DNA from: Comamonadaceae bacterium
GTDB lineage: Bacteria > Pseudomonadota > Gammaproteobacteria > Burkholderiales > Burkholderiaceae_C
Assembly: GCA_947442105.1 (NCBI GenBank)
Contig: CANEVH010000009.1
Location: 19,180-83,179 of the forward strand
DNA length: 64,000 nucleotides
Direction: 5' to 3'
The notes under the pieces are model-generated. The model worked only from the letters and a program-made list of their open reading frames with translations, made no database searches and was not told the DNA's origin. Below, in pieces: positions 61,527-64,000 of this stretch; positions within the stretch are counted from its first letter, which is position 1; every line of letters starts with the position of its first letter. Made by a program: the position numbers and the translations under genes.

Positions 61527-62764
61527 GTGCGCAGTTGGACACCTACACCCGCGAGGACTACGACAGAAGCGCCGAGTCCTGCAATCAACGACAACAGGTC
61601 TGCATTGCCACCAATCACTCTAGCCCAACTCAGTACGTACACGGCGCTCGACACGGTGAAGCCGGTCAACACGCCCCACACTGCGCATCGAATTGGGAGC
61701 GGGCGGCCAGTGATCATGAAACCAAATGTAATCATGATGCTGGCGATGTAGATGACGTTCACTGACACCATTGTGTCGATGATGCCCTGGCCGCGAATGG
61801 CCAACGCAGCCCCGATACCCAGTACAAGCACACTAGACCACACGCGCTCACCCGAGGCGCGACCATCGGTCGCCGTTTCCAAAGCGCTCGTCATAGCGCG
61901 CAAGATCGCCGCGCCAGAACCGAGCGCCGCACCCAGTATGCCGATCAGAAAGACTTTGCCCATCGCAGCGACGCCTAGGCCAGCTGCGGCGTGCGTCAGT
62001 GCAAAGGGAATAACCTGCTTGTTGTCCCCGAGTCCGACCAAACCACCGTCTTGCTGCAAGCCGAGAACCACGGAAGCAGGAACGAAGCTTAACGCGACCA
62101 GTGCCACGGCAGCTAGCAGACAGCCCAGTGTGGCGTCAAGCGGTCGGCGAGCTGCAAGCAAGAATTGATGATAGTCGGCACCCGTGACAACGAGCGCGAC
62201 AACAGCGACGGTGATCGAGACCAAGCTAGCAACGCTGAAAGTGCTGAGGGCTTGTGCGAACAGTACGGGTCCACGGACGTAGAACGGTCCGCCGCTGCCA
62301 GAAAGCAGCGCGTACAGTAGCACGAAACCACTGCCAAGCAAAAATAGCGCAAAGACCGTGGAGGCCAGACCCAGATTCAAGCGCGAGGCGATAAGCACGC
62401 CACTCAGCACAACAGCAAAGGCGAGCCACTCGCCGAGACCGAGCAGTCGCAAGATGGCCACACCACCGTGGATCTGCGCAGCTAACACTCCGGCCATCCA
62501 GATGATGGACAACAGTGCAACACCATGCTTCATGGATGGGCCATAGACCTGGCCAAAGAGGTCCCACACTGCTCGACCGCCGCGCCATAAGCGCGCAGCG
62601 AAGAAAGTCAGCAAAAGCATGCCTACGGCCGTAACCAGCCCATAAATACTGCCGGCCATGCCGTGCGTAAGGGCCATTTCACCGGATCCAAAGAGAAAGC
62701 CGATGCCGTAGCTGGCGGAGATCAGCAGGGCAGCTACTTGCATTGAATTGAGTGCACGGTCCAT
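61505..62764 (-). CDS. polytopic permease, sodium:solute symporter-like (LeuT-fold)
   Basis: This 419-residue protein has about twelve hydrophobic segments. GIGFLFGSGEMALTHGMAGSIYGLV near the N-terminus resembles the first helix pair of SSS-family transporters, and MITFGFMITGRPLPIRCAVWGVLTGF the later part. The substrate is unknown. The desaturase gene lies just upstream with three bases between, so they form an operon. Confidence 0.75.
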   Translation of the reverse strand: MDRALNSMQVAALLISASYGIGFLFGSGEMALTHGMAGSIYGLVTAVGMLLLTFFAARLWRGGRAVWDLFGQVYGPSMKHGVALLSIIWMAGVLAAQIHGGVAILRLLGLGEWLAFAVVLSGVLIASRLNLGLASTVFALFLLGSGFVLLYALLSGSGGPFYVRGPVLFAQALSTFSVASLVSITVAVVALVVTGADYHQFLLAARRPLDATLGCLLAAVALVALSFVPASVVLGLQQDGGLVGLGDNKQVIPFALTHAAAGLGVAAMGKVFLIGILGAALGSGAAILRAMTSALETATDGRASGERVWSSVLVLGIGAALAIRGQGIIDTMVSVNVIYIASIMITFGFMITGRPLPIRCAVWGVLTGFTVSSAVYVLSWARVIGGNADLLSLIAGLGASVVVLAGVGVQLRTQSARKA

Positions 62765-62767
62765 GGA

Positions 62768-63724
62768 TCAATCCCCAGAGCGCCAGCGCCGAACTGCTGG
62801 CGCTAGACCGAACAAGTAAGAATCACACACATGGCACTTCTCTCGATAGGTCGGTGTCATCGAAAAGAGCCGCTGCGCCTCCTGCAATTTGTAGTATGGC
62901 ACCGCTGGCAGCAGGTGGTGGGTCAGGTGATAGCCGTTATTGCGCGGATGTACTAAGTAGCACCAGATGCTCTTCTTGACGATGTCGCGTGTGTAGGAGA
63001 AGACCCCGCCCTCTACGAGGCCATAGTGGTCGCACATTTCGCGGAATACCGTGATCGCGTGGAAGGCTGTGGTGCGTGAGAGCATCCACAACGCGAGGAA
63101 GGTTGCGATACAACTTGAACCAAAAAGCCTCCACAGCAAAGAACAGGCAAGCACCCACCAGCCAAATATATAGAGCTTGCGCATAACAGACACATCTGCG
63201 TTTTTTATGTGACCAATTGCCGACTCCCACCACAACGGGGCTGCCAAAAGATGGGCACCGTAGTGCTTCAACCACGAACCAACTGGCGGGCGGGCGAGCT
63301 TGTCGGGATCGGCGTATGTACCCAGCCGCAGGTGATGCCGAAAATGCGAGTCACGGTATGTATGGATATCCGCAAAGATCAGCGGCGCGACCAGCGCCAT
63401 CGCAAGTGTGTCATTTACCCGTGGGGAGCGATGCAGGTTCCTATGACCGGCATCGTGCAAGATGTTGCCTAGCGCTCGCTGGCGGTTCGCGATCACAAGT
63501 ACCGCACAGGGCGCGAACCACCATCCAAACTCCAGTACAAGCACCACCGCAAACGCTATCACTAGCCAGTCAAAGACGATGTCGAAAAACGGGCGCCAGA
63601 CGCTTAGCCGAAGTAGAGTGAGGTACTCGCTTCCCCCTGAGCCCCGTATTTCGACCCGAAAAGTTCTGAGATCATCAAGGACTCCTTCAACAGGATTTGA
63701 GCGCGGGCAGCTAGTCTGGGTCAT
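62768..63724 (-). CDS. fatty acid desaturase-family membrane enzyme
   Basis: This 318-residue membrane protein has three histidine clusters in the expected order: HDAGH (in ILHDAGHRNLHRSP), HFRHH (DSHFRHHLRLG) and HLTHH (GYHLTHHLLP), which bind the diiron centre of membrane desaturases and hydroxylases. Two to four membrane helices surround them. It probably acts on an acyl chain or similar substrate; the specific one is unknown. It is the first gene of an operon with the permease. Confidence 0.92.
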   Translation of the reverse strand: MTQTSCPRSNPVEGVLDDLRTFRVEIRGSGGSEYLTLLRLSVWRPFFDIVFDWLVIAFAVVLVLEFGWWFAPCAVLVIANRQRALGNILHDAGHRNLHRSPRVNDTLAMALVAPLIFADIHTYRDSHFRHHLRLGTYADPDKLARPPVGSWLKHYGAHLLAAPLWWESAIGHIKNADVSVMRKLYIFGWWVLACSLLWRLFGSSCIATFLALWMLSRTTAFHAITVFREMCDHYGLVEGGVFSYTRDIVKKSIWCYLVHPRNNGYHLTHHLLPAVPYYKLQEAQRLFSMTPTYREKCHVCDSYLFGLAPAVRRWRSGD

Positions 63725-63858
63725 TGCGTATAAACATCAACTGGACACAACCATTTGAAAAATATCAACTGCTTGAGACTTCATTTTAGAAAAAGTAGCG
63801 CGTCTGGAGGAAGGTTTAGAAATTTTGCTGGATTGTTAAATTTCTTAAACACCCTGAC

Positions 63859-63905
63859 GGCCACCCAAACTCCCCCACCTTTGGCCACCTCAAACTCCCC
63901 CACCT
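63859..63905. repeat. two near-identical 22-23-base direct repeats, insertion-sequence terminus
   Basis: GGCCACCCAAACTCCCCCACCT (63859-63880) and GGCCACCTCAAACTCCCCCACCT (63883-63905) stand side by side. Multiple terminal repeats of this kind are typical of IS21-type elements. No transposase gene is inside the window. Confidence 0.55.
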
Positions 63906-63931
63906 GAATTGATCGGGGACAGGGGTTCAAC

Positions 63932-63993
63932 GCCGACACCGTCGGCACCTGTTGGCAGGACGCAAAGTTCGGGCCTTCCCCTGAAGGAAGGCC
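63932..63993. other. two hairpins and a ribosome-binding site at the window edge
   Basis: Stem GCCGAC / GTCGGC (63932-63946) and stem GGCCTTCC / GGAAGGCC (63972-63993) are followed by AAGGAGT at 63994-64000, so a gene probably starts just beyond the edge, most likely a transposase. Confidence 0.4.
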
Positions 63994-64000
63994 AAGGAGT

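Overview
The window looks like a chromosome segment of a betaproteobacterium of the Comamonadaceae type (Rhodoferax, Polaromonas or a relative). This rests on the GC-rich codon use of most genes, TRAP and Liv-type transporters, a map-glnD pair, a purL with a GTG start, and the style of the beta-oxidation genes. It is an inference from gene content; no 16S or tRNA gene is present.

The first half (1-28 kb) is mostly core genome. It holds the end of a DUF3422 gene, a dctPQM TRAP transporter, glnD and map, then purL. It continues with a membrane acyltransferase, a selO-msrB-yciB-bolA-ppiC run, an acyl-CoA synthetase, a complete livKHMGF operon, a fadB-like/thiolase pair and a tyrosine phosphatase. 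The purL gene is unusual: it carries two different repeat insertions in frame, a 30-bp-arm palindrome and an 81-bp tandem repeat. A TacA/TacT toxin-antitoxin pair at 27.3-28.0 kb begins a small accessory island. That island continues with an AT-richer, translationally coupled three-gene operon (DUF262, DUF3696-type AAA ATPase, unknown protein; 28.5-31.7 kb), a strong candidate phage-defence cassette.

From 32.4 to 40.8 kb the core style returns: two acyl-CoA dehydrogenases, two SDRs, a thioesterase, a CurA-type reductase and a GST-like protein, all on the plus strand, forming a fatty-acid or acyl-CoA catabolic cluster. From 41.1 to 49.2 kb there is an envelope-stress-like block: a histidine kinase and response regulator divergent from an SPFH protein, an SH3-like protein, YgiB-like, YjfC-like ATP-grasp and DUF350 proteins. 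A RHH/ParE toxin-antitoxin locus follows. Its toxin is truncated and runs into a frameshifted P-type ATPase remnant, marking a recombination junction at about 50.0 kb.

From 50.6 to 60.3 kb lies an AT-richer nine-gene operon on the minus strand: an AfsA-like hotdog protein with a PilZ-like tail, an Old-Yellow-Enzyme-type reductase, two SDRs, a flavodoxin-fold reductase, an MMPL/RND exporter, a LolA-like periplasmic protein, an outer-membrane barrel and a DUF2867 protein. It reads as a pathway to make and export a lipid-derived small molecule, possibly a gamma-butyrolactone or butenolide-like signal. This is the best candidate in the window for an undescribed system. A LysR (ArgP-like) regulator is divergent from it, followed by a permease and a fatty acid desaturase on the minus strand. 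The right edge carries repeats resembling the terminus of an insertion sequence.
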